From Rhizobium hidalgonense (GTDB taxonomy: Bacteria; Pseudomonadota; Alphaproteobacteria; Rhizobiales; Rhizobiaceae): 64,000 bases of DNA. The notes beneath the pieces were generated by a model. The model was given only the letters and a program-made list of their open reading frames with translations. It was not told the DNA's origin and did not search any database. The position numbers and the translations under genes are program-made. This document shows positions 18,349 to 26,722 of this stretch, piece by piece (positions within the stretch are counted from its first letter, which is position 1; every line of letters starts with the position of its first letter). The stretch spans positions 186,001 to 250,000 of the forward strand of contig NZ_LODW01000116.1 in the NCBI RefSeq assembly GCF_002914525.1. The letters are read 5' to 3'.

Positions 18349-19547
18349 GAATCCTTCAAAATTGCAGCGAAATGCGGATCGAATGCACGGTTGATCGGCC
18401 CGGCGGCAGCCCCGAGCGCCACCGACCAGGGATCGGCCATGCCGGGCTGCAGGCGCGGCAGCATGCGGCCAGGTCGTTCGGCGATCGAAGGCAGTAGCGG
18501 GCCGATGGCCACGATCAACCTGTTGACCAGCGCTTCCGGGGCACTACCGCAGAGGATCACCGTCTGCGGATCGAAGACCGTTTCGATCAGATGGATGCTC
18601 CAGCGCAGTTCCACGGCCGCCGTTTCGATCCAGGTCTCGATGCTTTGATCGCCCCTTGAGGCAAGATCGTTGATGCATGTATGCAGGTCGGGATCGGCGG
18701 GATCGGCCGAGAGATGCTGATAGAGCGAGGCGAGCGAAGCGCGATGTTCGAGCGGCGTCGTTTTACCGTCTGCAAACAGCAGCGCCATGCCAATCTCGCC
18801 GGCATTGCCATTGGCGCCGCGGTAGAGTTCGCCATTCAGGATAAGGCCGGCGCCGATGCCGTAGCCGACGAAGAGGCAGACTGCATGGTCGAGACCATGG
18901 GCGGCTCCCACCATGCGTTCGGCAGTCGCCGCCGCCGCCGCATCGTTCTGTAGGCCGACATCGAGCCCGGTACCGGCGGTCAGCGTTTCCAACAGCGGAA
19001 ACTTCTGCCAGGCCTCCATCATCCACGGATCGTCGCCGCTGCCGGCGACCCCGAAGGGCCCGGGCATGGCGACACCGAGGCCGACCATTCGCTTTTCCGA
19101 CTGCTGAACGATCCCGGCAAGCTTGGAACGCACTTCGGCGACGAGATCGAGGATAACCTTTGCTCCCGTCGATGGACCTCCTGTGGGAAGGCCGGCTTCT
19201 GCGCGCACCAGAACACTGCCGATCAGATCGACGGCGACCGCCCGCGTCACATGCCGATCGATCTGCAGGCCGATCGCGAAGGCGCCTTCAGGCACGAGCC
19301 GGTAGGGCGTCGAGGGCTGCCCCCTGCCCTTTCGCACCGGCTCCTGCGAACGGACGAGGCCATCGCGCTCGAGTTCCTCGATGATATTGGACACCGTCTG
19401 CTTGGTCAGCCATGTCGCCCGCGCCAGATCGGCGCGTGAAAGCTCACCGTTGATCCTCAGGGCATCGATTATCACGCGTCGGTTATGCGCGCTGGTGCCT
19501 TCGTGGTTAGTGCCGCTCTTGGCCCGGATCGGCCTGACGTCATTCAT
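18342..19547 (-). CDS. ROK-family transcriptional regulator
   Basis: A 401-residue repressor of the NagC/Mlc type. The N-terminal winged helix (GELSRADLARATWLTKQTVSNI) is at residues about 30-60. The ROK sugar-kinase-like domain follows, with GYGIGAGLILNGELYRG and NGNAGEIGM. The Cys-rich zinc motif CxCGxxGCxE of many ROK proteins is absent. The start at 19547 has AGAGG 9 bases upstream; a TTG two codons earlier is the alternative. It is divergent from the sugar ABC/SIS/kinase operon and most likely controls it, sensing a sugar or sugar phosphate. A palindrome in the shared region overlaps its own promoter. Confidence 0.88.
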   Translation of the reverse strand: MNDVRPIRAKSGTNHEGTSAHNRRVIIDALRINGELSRADLARATWLTKQTVSNIIEELERDGLVRSQEPVRKGRGQPSTPYRLVPEGAFAIGLQIDRHVTRAVAVDLIGSVLVRAEAGLPTGGPSTGAKVILDLVAEVRSKLAGIVQQSEKRMVGLGVAMPGPFGVAGSGDDPWMMEAWQKFPLLETLTAGTGLDVGLQNDAAAAATAERMVGAAHGLDHAVCLFVGYGIGAGLILNGELYRGANGNAGEIGMALLFADGKTTPLEHRASLASLYQHLSADPADPDLHTCINDLASRGDQSIETWIETAAVELRWSIHLIETVFDPQTVILCGSAPEALVNRLIVAIGPLLPSIAERPGRMLPRLQPGMADPWSVALGAAAGPINRAFDPHFAAILKDSL

Positions 19548-19568
19548 GCGCAATTGCCTCTTGACTCC

Positions 19569-19597
19569 AATAGAATGTTGAAGAACTAATAAGTCAA
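19569..19597 (-). promoter_or_regulatory. Predicted sigma-70 promoter of the ROK gene
   Basis: On the minus strand TTGACT (-35), 17-bp spacer, TCTATT (-10), 22 bp before the start codon. The -35 box lies inside the left arm of the palindrome at 19590-19610. Confidence 0.5.
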
Positions 19598-19610
19598 GAC
19601 AATTGACTTA
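19590..19610. promoter_or_regulatory. Candidate ROK operator
   Basis: TAAGTCAA-N5-TTGACTTA, a perfect 8-bp inverted repeat in the divergent region. It overlaps the -35 of the ROK promoter and lies about 136 bp upstream of the transporter operon start. It would suit autorepression together with control of the operon. Confidence 0.55.
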
Positions 19611-19745
19611 ATAAGGGACCGAAGAGTTCCAGGGAACGCAGGACGCCAACAAGGCTCCGACGACGCCCCCGAGACGACTTTTCGAACACCGACGGCGGAA
19701 GGCCGCCCTCGACAATGCGTAAATGTCACAAAACTGGAGGCTGTA

Positions 19746-20984
19746 ATGCTGAAATCCCTTACCAAGACGCTTCTGGGTGCGGCCTTGATCGGCGCATCTC
19801 TTGCGCCGCATGCTTTCGCCGAAACGACACTGAACGCGCTTTTCATGGCGCAGGCCGCTTACAGCGAAGCCGATGTGCGCGCCATGACCGATGCCTTCGC
19901 CAAGGCGAACCCCGACATCAAGGTCAATCTCGAATTCGTTCCCTATGAAGGCCTGCACGACAAGACGGTGCTGGCGCAGGGTTCTGGCGGCGGTTACGAC
20001 GTCGTGCTCTTCGATGTCATCTGGCCGGCCGAATACGCCACCAACAAGGTTCTGGTCGACGTCTCTTCGCGCATCACCGACGAGATGAAGAAAGGCGTAC
20101 TGCCAGGCGCCTGGACCACGGTGCAATATGACGGCAAATATTACGGCATGCCGTGGATCCTCGATACCAAATACCTGTTCTACAATAAGGAGATCCTCGA
20201 AAAGGCCGGCATCAAGGCGCCGCCGAAGACCTGGGACGAGCTGGCCGACCAGGCAAAAGCGATCAAGGACAAGGGCTTGCTCGCCACGCCGATCGCCTGG
20301 AGCTGGTCACAGGCCGAAGCCGCCGTCTGCGATTACACCACGCTTGTCAGCGCCTACGGCGGCGACTTCCTGAAGGACGGCAAGCCGGCCTTCCAGACCG
20401 GCGGCGGCCTCGACGCGCTGAAATACATGGTCTCCAGCTATTCCTCCGGCCTGACCAACCCGAATTCCAAGGAATTCCTCGAAGAGGACGTCCGCAAGGT
20501 CTTCGAAAACGGCGATGCCGCTTTCGCGCTGAACTGGACCTACATGTACAACATGGCCAACGACCCGAAGGACAGCAAAGTCGCGGGCAAGGTCGGCGTC
20601 GTGCCAGCGCCGGGTGTCGCCGGCAAGAGCCAGGCTTCGGCCGTCAACGGCTCGATGGGCCTCGGCATCACCTCCGCCAGCCAGCACCCCGACGAGGCCT
20701 GGAAATACATCACCTTCATGACCTCGCAGGCCACGCAGAACGCCTATGCCAAGCTCAGCCTTCCGATCTGGGCATCTTCCTATGAGGACCCTGGCGTCAC
20801 CAAGGGCCAGGAAGAGCTGATCTCCGCCGCCAAGGTCGGCCTTGCCGCCATGTATCCGCGCCCGACGACGCCGAAATATCAGGAACTGTCGACCGCGCTG
20901 CAGCAGGCGATCCAGGAATCCCTGCTCGGCCAGTCCTCCCCCGAGGACGCGCTGAAGTCGGCCGCGGAAAACAGCGGCCTCTGA
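19746..20984 (+). CDS. Sugar-type ABC transporter periplasmic binding protein (family 1)
   Basis: A 412-residue exported binding protein with a signal peptide (LLGAALIGASLAPHAFAE) of about 26 residues. The family 1 pattern is visible: VNLEFVPYEGLHDKTVLAQG, YYGMPWILDTKYLFYNKEIL, and a late WKYITFMTSQ. It is the first gene of the operon and is followed by a stem-loop that probably keeps its transcript abundant. The ligand is not known; the operon content suggests a sugar-amine conjugate. Confidence 0.9.
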   Translation: MLKSLTKTLLGAALIGASLAPHAFAETTLNALFMAQAAYSEADVRAMTDAFAKANPDIKVNLEFVPYEGLHDKTVLAQGSGGGYDVVLFDVIWPAEYATNKVLVDVSSRITDEMKKGVLPGAWTTVQYDGKYYGMPWILDTKYLFYNKEILEKAGIKAPPKTWDELADQAKAIKDKGLLATPIAWSWSQAEAAVCDYTTLVSAYGGDFLKDGKPAFQTGGGLDALKYMVSSYSSGLTNPNSKEFLEEDVRKVFENGDAAFALNWTYMYNMANDPKDSKVAGKVGVVPAPGVAGKSQASAVNGSMGLGITSASQHPDEAWKYITFMTSQATQNAYAKLSLPIWASSYEDPGVTKGQEELISAAKVGLAAMYPRPTTPKYQELSTALQQAIQESLLGQSSPEDALKSAAENSGL

Positions 20985-20999
20985 GCCCGGCATGAAACC

Positions 21000-21024
21000 C
21001 CGGGCGGCGTCCGCCGCTGCCCGG
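21000..21024 (+). terminator. Intercistronic stem-loop after the binding-protein gene
   Basis: A 10-bp GC-rich stem with one mismatch (CCGGGCGGCG/CGCTGCCCGG, 5-base loop), then TCTTAG, in the 73-bp gap before the first permease. Such loops commonly stabilise or attenuate the message so that binding protein is made in excess over the membrane subunits. Confidence 0.55.
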
Positions 21025-21057
21025 TCTTAGAATCTATGAATGAAAAGGGTCGCCTCG

Positions 21058-21942
21058 ATGTCGGGCACTTGGCTGACAACCCGCGCGTGGCTTTTGATGC
21101 TGCCGCTTCTCGTGGTGATGATCTCGGTGATCGGCTGGCCTCTGGTCGATACCGTCGGCCTCTCCTTCACCGATGCCAAGCTCGTCGGCACCGAGGGCAG
21201 CTTCGTCGGCATCGACAATTATGCCAAGATGCTCTCAGGCTCGAATTTCCAGCGCACGCTGATCACCACCGCATGGTTCGCGATCGTCTCGGTCGCCGCC
21301 GAAATGGTGATCGGCGTTCTTGCCGCTCTCCTGCTGAACCAGCAATTCCGCGGCCGCACCGCGCTGCGCGCCCTGATGATCCTGCCCTGGGCGCTGCCGA
21401 CCGTTGTCAACGCCACGCTCTGGCGGTTGATCTACAATCCGGAATACGGCGCATTGAATGCCGCGCTGACCCAGCTCGGCTTGCTCGACGCCTATCGCTC
21501 CTGGCTCGGCGAGCCGGGCACGGCGCTCGCCGCCCTTATCGTCGCCGACTGCTGGAAGAATTTCCCATTGGTGGCGTTGATCGCGCTCGCCGCACTCCAG
21601 GCCGTGCCGCGCGACATCACCACCGCCTCGCTCGTCGACGGCGCCGGCGCTTTCGCCCGCTTCCGCTTCGTCATCCTGCCCTATCTCGCTGGCCCGCTGA
21701 TGGTGGCCCTAGTGCTGCGCACGATCGAAGCCTTCAAGGTGTTCGATATCATCTGGGTCATGACCCGCGGCGGTCCGGCCAACAGCACCCGCACGCTGTC
21801 GATCCTGGTCTATCAAGAGGCCTTCTCCTTCCAGCGGGCAGGCTCGGGCGCTTCGCTGGCCTTGATCGTCACCCTGCTGGTGACCCTGCTCGCCGCCGGC
21901 TACGCGGCGCTCGTGCGCAAGACCGCCGGGAGCGCCGCCTAA
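21058..21942 (+). CDS. ABC sugar transporter permease 1
   Basis: A 294-residue inner-membrane permease of the MalF/UgpA type, with six hydrophobic segments and the EAA-like loop (PRDITTASLVDGAGAFARFR). The start at 21058 has AAAAGGG 8 bases upstream. An ATG at 21040 in the same frame adds six residues but lacks a ribosome site. Its stop overlaps the next start (TAATG). Confidence 0.9.
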   Translation: MSGTWLTTRAWLLMLPLLVVMISVIGWPLVDTVGLSFTDAKLVGTEGSFVGIDNYAKMLSGSNFQRTLITTAWFAIVSVAAEMVIGVLAALLLNQQFRGRTALRALMILPWALPTVVNATLWRLIYNPEYGALNAALTQLGLLDAYRSWLGEPGTALAALIVADCWKNFPLVALIALAALQAVPRDITTASLVDGAGAFARFRFVILPYLAGPLMVALVLRTIEAFKVFDIIWVMTRGGPANSTRTLSILVYQEAFSFQRAGSGASLALIVTLLVTLLAAGYAALVRKTAGSAA

Positions 21943-22787
21943 TGGAACGCCGGAGCCCGCTCTTCTCAGCTTTCATTCACCTCTCGGCGATGCTGCTTGC
22001 CGCGGTCATCCTGGCGCCGATCTTGTGGCTCTTCATCATGAGCATCTCGCCGGCCGCCGATCTCGCGGCAAAACCGCTGCGCTGGTGGCCGCAGTCCGTC
22101 GATTTCTCGCGATACCAGGTACTGCTGTCGACGCTCGAAAACAGCGCTGGCGCCGCGTTCACCTCGTCGCTGCGCAACAGCATCGAGGTGGCCGGCATGG
22201 CGACGATCGCCGCCATAGCGCTCGCCATTCCGGCCGGCTGGGCCGTGTCGCGCACGCCTTCTGTCGGCTGGTCGCTGTCGATGGTGATCGCCACCTATAT
22301 GCTGCCGCCGGTGGCGCTCGCCGTGCCGCTCTATATGGGCCTCTCCCATCTCGGCATGCTGAACAACGTCTTCGGCCTCGCCCTCGTCTATTTGACGATC
22401 CTGGCGCCCTTCACCACCTGGCTGATGAAGTCGGGCTTCGATTCCATTCCGCGCGAGATCGAATCCGCCGCGATGATCGACGGCGCCGGCCTGTTCCAGA
22501 CACTCCGGATCATCACGCTGCCGCTCGCCGCTCCCGTGGTCGCGACATCGAGCCTCTTTGCCTTCCTGTTGGCCTGGGATGAATTCTTTTATGCGCTGCT
22601 CTTCACCTCAGACCAGCGCGCCAAGACGCTGACCGTCGCCATTGCCGATCTCGCCGGCGGCCGCGTTTCCGACTACGGACTGATCGCCACGGCAGGCGTG
22701 CTCGCCGCCCTGCCCCCGGTACTGATCGGTCTCGTCATGCAACGCGCCCTGATTTCGGGGCTGACCAGCGGCGGCGTCAAGGGATGA
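21942..22787 (+). CDS. ABC sugar transporter permease 2
   Basis: A 281-residue inner-membrane permease of the MalG/UgpE type, starting MERRSPLFSAFIHLS, with the EAA loop (PREIESAAMIDGAGLFQTLR). The true start is inside a longer open frame that begins at 21036. The TAATG overlap with permease 1 and the position of TM1 fix the start at 21942. Its end overlaps the SIS gene by ATGA. Confidence 0.9.
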   Translation: MERRSPLFSAFIHLSAMLLAAVILAPILWLFIMSISPAADLAAKPLRWWPQSVDFSRYQVLLSTLENSAGAAFTSSLRNSIEVAGMATIAAIALAIPAGWAVSRTPSVGWSLSMVIATYMLPPVALAVPLYMGLSHLGMLNNVFGLALVYLTILAPFTTWLMKSGFDSIPREIESAAMIDGAGLFQTLRIITLPLAAPVVATSSLFAFLLAWDEFFYALLFTSDQRAKTLTVAIADLAGGRVSDYGLIATAGVLAALPPVLIGLVMQRALISGLTSGGVKG

Positions 22788-23806
22788 ACATGGCAGAAGA
22801 AAGAACCCGCCCGGCCGGACTTGCCGCGATCGATCGCGAAATGGCGCGCCAGCACGCCGATGCAATCGCCTCCTATGAAGCTGCGACGCCAATGGCGGCG
22901 AAGGCCGCCGCCTCGTTGAAGAAGACCGGCCGCCTGCTGCTCATCGGCATGGGCGGTTCGCATGCGGTCAACCGCGCCGTCGAACCGCTCTACCGCGCGC
23001 ACGGCATCGATGCCGTCGCCTTGCCGCTGTCCGAACAGCTTGGCCAGCCGCTGCAGGTTGCCGGCAAAACAATCTTCGTCACCTCGCAATCCGGCGAAAG
23101 CGCCGAGGTGGTGCGTTGGTTCGACGAGACCGGCGGCACGCAGGAGACCTTCGGTCTGACCCTCGAAAGCCGCTCCTTCCTCGCAAGAACCGCCCCGTCG
23201 CTGGTCGGCAGCGGCGGCACCGAACTTGCTTTTGCTGCCACCCGCAGCCTGACGGTGACCTTCGCCTTGCATCTGACAATCCTCACCGCCCTTGGCGAAG
23301 ATCCCGCGGCGGCACTTGCCGCCCTCAGCGCGCCCGTAGACCATGACATCGCCGCCGCCCTCGCCGCATTCGAAAATGTCTCAACCATCGTCACCTCAGG
23401 CCGCCGGCTGCAGGGTGTCGCCGAGGCATTGGCGCTCGGATTGACGGAGCTATCGCGCCGTCCGTGTTTCTCGCTCGAAGGCGGCCAACTCCGCCATGGA
23501 CCGATGGAAATGCTGGGGCCAGAAATCGGTGTCGTGCTGTTCCGCGGCCTGGACGAGACGGCCAGCCTGGTGACGGCGATGGCGGTCTCTGTCGTCGAGA
23601 CCGGCGCCCCGGTCATCCTGTTCGACGCATCCGGGCAGGCGCCGGTCACTGGCGCAGTGACGATCCGCTTTGCCCCTGCAACGGGCCTTGCTGCAATCTT
23701 CGCCATGCTGCCGATCGCCCAGCGACTGATGATCGCCTTTGCCGACGCCCGCGTGGAAAATGCCGGGACGCCGGTCCGTTCCACCAAGATTACCCGGAGT
23801 GAATGA
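22784..23806 (+). CDS. SIS-domain sugar-phosphate isomerase/deglycase
   Basis: A 340-residue protein with two SIS domains, as in the GlmS isomerase half, AgaS and FrlB/FraB. The first domain has LLLIGMGGSHAV and VTSQSGESAEVV (phosphosugar-binding Ser/Thr loop). The second has SGRRLQGVAEALAL and EGGQLRHGPMEML, where the Glu and His match residues used in SIS isomerases and deglycases. There is no glutaminase domain, so it is not a full GlmS. It is coupled to the permease (ATGA) and directly abuts the PfkB kinase gene. By operon content, a fructosamine-6-phosphate deglycase is the leading guess. Confidence 0.8.
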   Translation: MNMAEERTRPAGLAAIDREMARQHADAIASYEAATPMAAKAAASLKKTGRLLLIGMGGSHAVNRAVEPLYRAHGIDAVALPLSEQLGQPLQVAGKTIFVTSQSGESAEVVRWFDETGGTQETFGLTLESRSFLARTAPSLVGSGGTELAFAATRSLTVTFALHLTILTALGEDPAAALAALSAPVDHDIAAALAAFENVSTIVTSGRRLQGVAEALALGLTELSRRPCFSLEGGQLRHGPMEMLGPEIGVVLFRGLDETASLVTAMAVSVVETGAPVILFDASGQAPVTGAVTIRFAPATGLAAIFAMLPIAQRLMIAFADARVENAGTPVRSTKITRSE

Positions 23807-24736
23807 ATGCGGCCGCTTGCAGTCATCGGCAACGTCAATGTCGACCTCATCCTTGGACCGGCCGCCCCCTGGCCGAAAGCCGGCACGGAAATCATCGTCG
23901 ATCATGACGAACTCAGGGTCGGTGGCTCCGCCGGCAACAGCGCGCTCGCCTGGCAGGCGCTCGGCATCGAATTCGTGATCGCCGCCAATATCGGCAGCGA
24001 CCAGTTCGGCCGCTGGCTTGCCGAAGCCTTCGGCCATCGGTCTGAGAACTGGCCGGTGCGCCCCGAGAGAACGACGCTTTCCGTCGGCATCACCCATCCT
24101 GACGGCGAGCGCACCTTCTTCACCACGACGGGCCATCTGCCGCGCTTCAGCCTTGCCGATGTCTTCGCCGTCATCGACGGTCCAAGGCTGCGCGGCGGTT
24201 ACGCGCTTCTCTGCGGCGCCTTCCTGACCGACGATCTGGCAAAGGAATATGGTGCTTTCTTCGACTGGGCCGGCAGCCACGATATCACCGTCGCGCTCGA
24301 CACCGGCTGGCCGCTCAACGGCTGGACGGAAGAGAATTGTGAGAAGACGCGCGCATGGCTCTCCCGCAGCGGCGTAGCGCTGCTGAACGAGGTCGAGACG
24401 ACGACGCTTGCCGGCATTGCCGATCCGGTCGAGGCTGCGCGCGAGATCAGGTCGCACATGCCGGACGGCGCGATCGTCGTCGTCAAACGCGGCCCGGAGG
24501 GCGCCATCGCCATCGGCCCGGACGGCCTGCTGGTGTCGGTGGAGGCACCCCTCGTCGAAGTCGTCGATACGATCGGCGCCGGCGATGTCTTCAACGCCGC
24601 CTTCCTCGCCGCGCTCGCAAGGGATGAACCGCTAGTGTCCTGCCTGAAGGCGGGAACCGAGGTCGCCTCGCGCGCCATCTCTACCCTGCCCCGCAGCTAT
24701 GGTGATCCCTCGTCCATCGAGGAGCCCGTGTCATGA
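23807..24736 (+). CDS. PfkB-family carbohydrate kinase
   Basis: A 309-residue ribokinase-fold kinase. The N-terminal glycine motif is GGSAGNSALAWQALG, and the C-terminal signature DTIGAGDVFNAAFLAAL holds the catalytic Asp and anion hole. It starts immediately after the SIS stop and overlaps the ATPase start by ATGA. It probably phosphorylates the imported sugar or sugar-amine before the SIS enzyme acts. FrlD and FraD kinases belong to the same family. Confidence 0.88.
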   Translation: MRPLAVIGNVNVDLILGPAAPWPKAGTEIIVDHDELRVGGSAGNSALAWQALGIEFVIAANIGSDQFGRWLAEAFGHRSENWPVRPERTTLSVGITHPDGERTFFTTTGHLPRFSLADVFAVIDGPRLRGGYALLCGAFLTDDLAKEYGAFFDWAGSHDITVALDTGWPLNGWTEENCEKTRAWLSRSGVALLNEVETTTLAGIADPVEAAREIRSHMPDGAIVVVKRGPEGAIAIGPDGLLVSVEAPLVEVVDTIGAGDVFNAAFLAALARDEPLVSCLKAGTEVASRAISTLPRSYGDPSSIEEPVS

Positions 24737-25812
24737 GCGCGCTCGACATCCAGAATATCCGCAAGACCTATGGCGACGTCGAGACCCTGAAAGGCATCGA
24801 CATATCGCTGGAGAGCGGCGAATTCCTCGTGCTGCTCGGCTCGTCCGGATGCGGCAAGTCCACACTCCTGAATATCATCGCCGGCCTCGCCGAGGCAACG
24901 AGCGGCGACATCAGGATCGCCGGGCGCTCGGTACTCGCGGTCCATCCGAAAGACCGTGACATCGCCATGGTCTTTCAGTCCTACGCCCTCTACCCCAATC
25001 TGACGGTGCACCGGAACATCGGCTTCGGCCTGGAAATGCGTAAAGTTCCGGCGGGCGAGCGCGACAGGGCGGTTCGCGATGCGGCGAAACTGCTGCAGAT
25101 CGAAAACCTGCTCGACCGCAAGCCGAGCCAGCTTTCCGGCGGCCAGCGCCAGCGCGTCGCGATCGGCCGCGCGCTGGTGCGCAAGCCCGAGGTGTTCCTC
25201 TTCGACGAACCGCTCTCAAATCTCGACGCCAAGCTGCGCATGGAGATGCGCACCGAAATCAAGCGACTGCACCAGATGCTGAAGACGACGGTCGTCTATG
25301 TCACCCATGACCAGATCGAGGCGATGACCCTGGCAAGCCGTATTGCCGTCATGCGCGACGGCCGCATCGAGCAGCTGGGCACGCCGGAAGAGATCTACAA
25401 CCATCCGGCAACGCTCTATGTCGCCACCTTCGTCGGCGCGCCGCCGATGAACCTGTTGCAGGCAACGGTACGTGACGGCCGGCTGGCGCTTTCTGGCTTC
25501 GAAACCAGCCTGCCCCTGCCCGCCCGTTTCCGCGATGCGGCCGGCAATGGCCGCGACCTCGTCCTCGGCATCCGGCCCGAGGCGCTTCGCACCGACGGTT
25601 CCGGCCCGTCGATCGAGGCAACCCTGGAGGTCGCCGAGCTGACCGGCCCGGAACTCGTCGTCACCGCCCTTGCCGGACATCAGCGGCTGATGGCCTGCCT
25701 GCCGCCGCGCACGCCGATCCGCGACAACGAAAAACTCACCCTCTTCTTCGATGAGGAGGCAATGCATCTCTTCGATCCGCAGACCGGTCTCAGCTGTCTC
25801 CACCAGCAGTGA
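24733..25812 (+). CDS. ABC transporter ATPase (MalK/UgpC type)
   Basis: A 359-residue ATPase with Walker A GSSGCGKST, signature LSGGQRQRVAIGRA, Walker B VFLFDEPLSNLDA, H-loop VTHDQIEAM, and a C-terminal TOBE domain. It is the last gene of the six-gene operon and energises the two permeases. It is clearly paralogous to ugpC in this window. Confidence 0.93.
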   Translation: MSALDIQNIRKTYGDVETLKGIDISLESGEFLVLLGSSGCGKSTLLNIIAGLAEATSGDIRIAGRSVLAVHPKDRDIAMVFQSYALYPNLTVHRNIGFGLEMRKVPAGERDRAVRDAAKLLQIENLLDRKPSQLSGGQRQRVAIGRALVRKPEVFLFDEPLSNLDAKLRMEMRTEIKRLHQMLKTTVVYVTHDQIEAMTLASRIAVMRDGRIEQLGTPEEIYNHPATLYVATFVGAPPMNLLQATVRDGRLALSGFETSLPLPARFRDAAGNGRDLVLGIRPEALRTDGSGPSIEATLEVAELTGPELVVTALAGHQRLMACLPPRTPIRDNEKLTLFFDEEAMHLFDPQTGLSCLHQQ

Positions 25813-25842
25813 AACAGCAATCCGGCCGATCGTGCTGATTGT

Positions 25843-26670
25843 TCAATTCGCGGCGTCGACAGGCTTCCGCTTGTAGACGTGAATATAGTCGACGAGCAGG
25901 ATGGAAGGGTTCGGCGTTTCATCGATCGGCCAACCCGATCCGAGCGCCAGGTTCACCAGCGGATAAAACGGCATCTGGAACTCCTTCGGCGTGTCGAAGC
26001 TCCAAAGGAACTGACGGTCGAAGTAGAAGCTCGTCTTGTCAGCCTGGATATCGACGCCATAGGTGTGATAGTCGCTGTTCAAAATTCCGTCCTGGACCTT
26101 ATTCCAATAGCCGCCGGTGGTATTCTGCCCGCCCTGGCTCTGACGCCAGATATGGAAGCCCATGCTGAATTCGTAGGGCGCGCGGCCGTAATATTCCAGC
26201 ACGTCGATCTCGGCGGTGTATTTCGACCGGTCGAGGCCGATAAGCCAGAAGGCCGGCCAGACACCCTTGCCCGGCGGCAGCTTCATTCGTGCTTCGAAAT
26301 AGCCGAACTGCTGCGAAAAGCCTTCACCCCTAGGGTTCGCCGACGACAGCAGGCCCGAGCGCCATGTGCCATCGGCCTCTTTGCGCGCTTCGATCTTCAG
26401 GATTCCCTGATCGGTGGTAAACGGAAAACCGGGGGCCGGATCGGTGAAACGGGCATCACCGAAATCGCCGTTCCAGGGCGTATGGGCGATCCAGCGGGAG
26501 CTTTTCTCTCCCCAGGCCGAAACGTCGAGACTATCGAAACTCTCCTCGAACGTCAGCTGGTATGCATTGATATTGAGCGGTTCCTGGGCGACGCTGGGCC
26601 GGCCGGGAAGCGCCCCCAGACCGAGAACGACGAGCAGACCCAAAGCCTTAGAAGATATCCCGTAACGCAT
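25843..26670 (-). CDS. Secreted GH16 endo-beta-glycanase (ExoK-like)
   Basis: A 275-residue exported glycoside hydrolase family 16 enzyme. Signal peptide: SKALGLLVVLGLGALPGRPSVAQ. The catalytic motif is AEIDVLEYYG (E-x-D-x-x-E: nucleophile and acid/base Glu). Further GH16 features are VWPAFWLIG and the late PFYPLVNLALGSGWP. It is probably released to trim or cut the polysaccharide made by this locus, as ExoK does for succinoglycan. The start at 26670 is the Met before the signal peptide. Last gene of the minus-strand polysaccharide unit. Confidence 0.9.
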   Translation of the reverse strand: MRYGISSKALGLLVVLGLGALPGRPSVAQEPLNINAYQLTFEESFDSLDVSAWGEKSSRWIAHTPWNGDFGDARFTDPAPGFPFTTDQGILKIEARKEADGTWRSGLLSSANPRGEGFSQQFGYFEARMKLPPGKGVWPAFWLIGLDRSKYTAEIDVLEYYGRAPYEFSMGFHIWRQSQGGQNTTGGYWNKVQDGILNSDYHTYGVDIQADKTSFYFDRQFLWSFDTPKEFQMPFYPLVNLALGSGWPIDETPNPSILLVDYIHVYKRKPVDAAN

Positions 26671-26722
26671 TCCGCTTCTCCAAAAACGCCAGACCAACTC
26701 GTTTGGACTGCACTTGTCTCAA

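Noticed and set aside
21036..22787. 583-codon plus-strand open frame spanning two permease genes
   Set aside because: Only its last 282 codons are real (permease 2 from 21942). The first part is an out-of-frame shadow of permease 1, rich in Arg and His, with no membrane helices.
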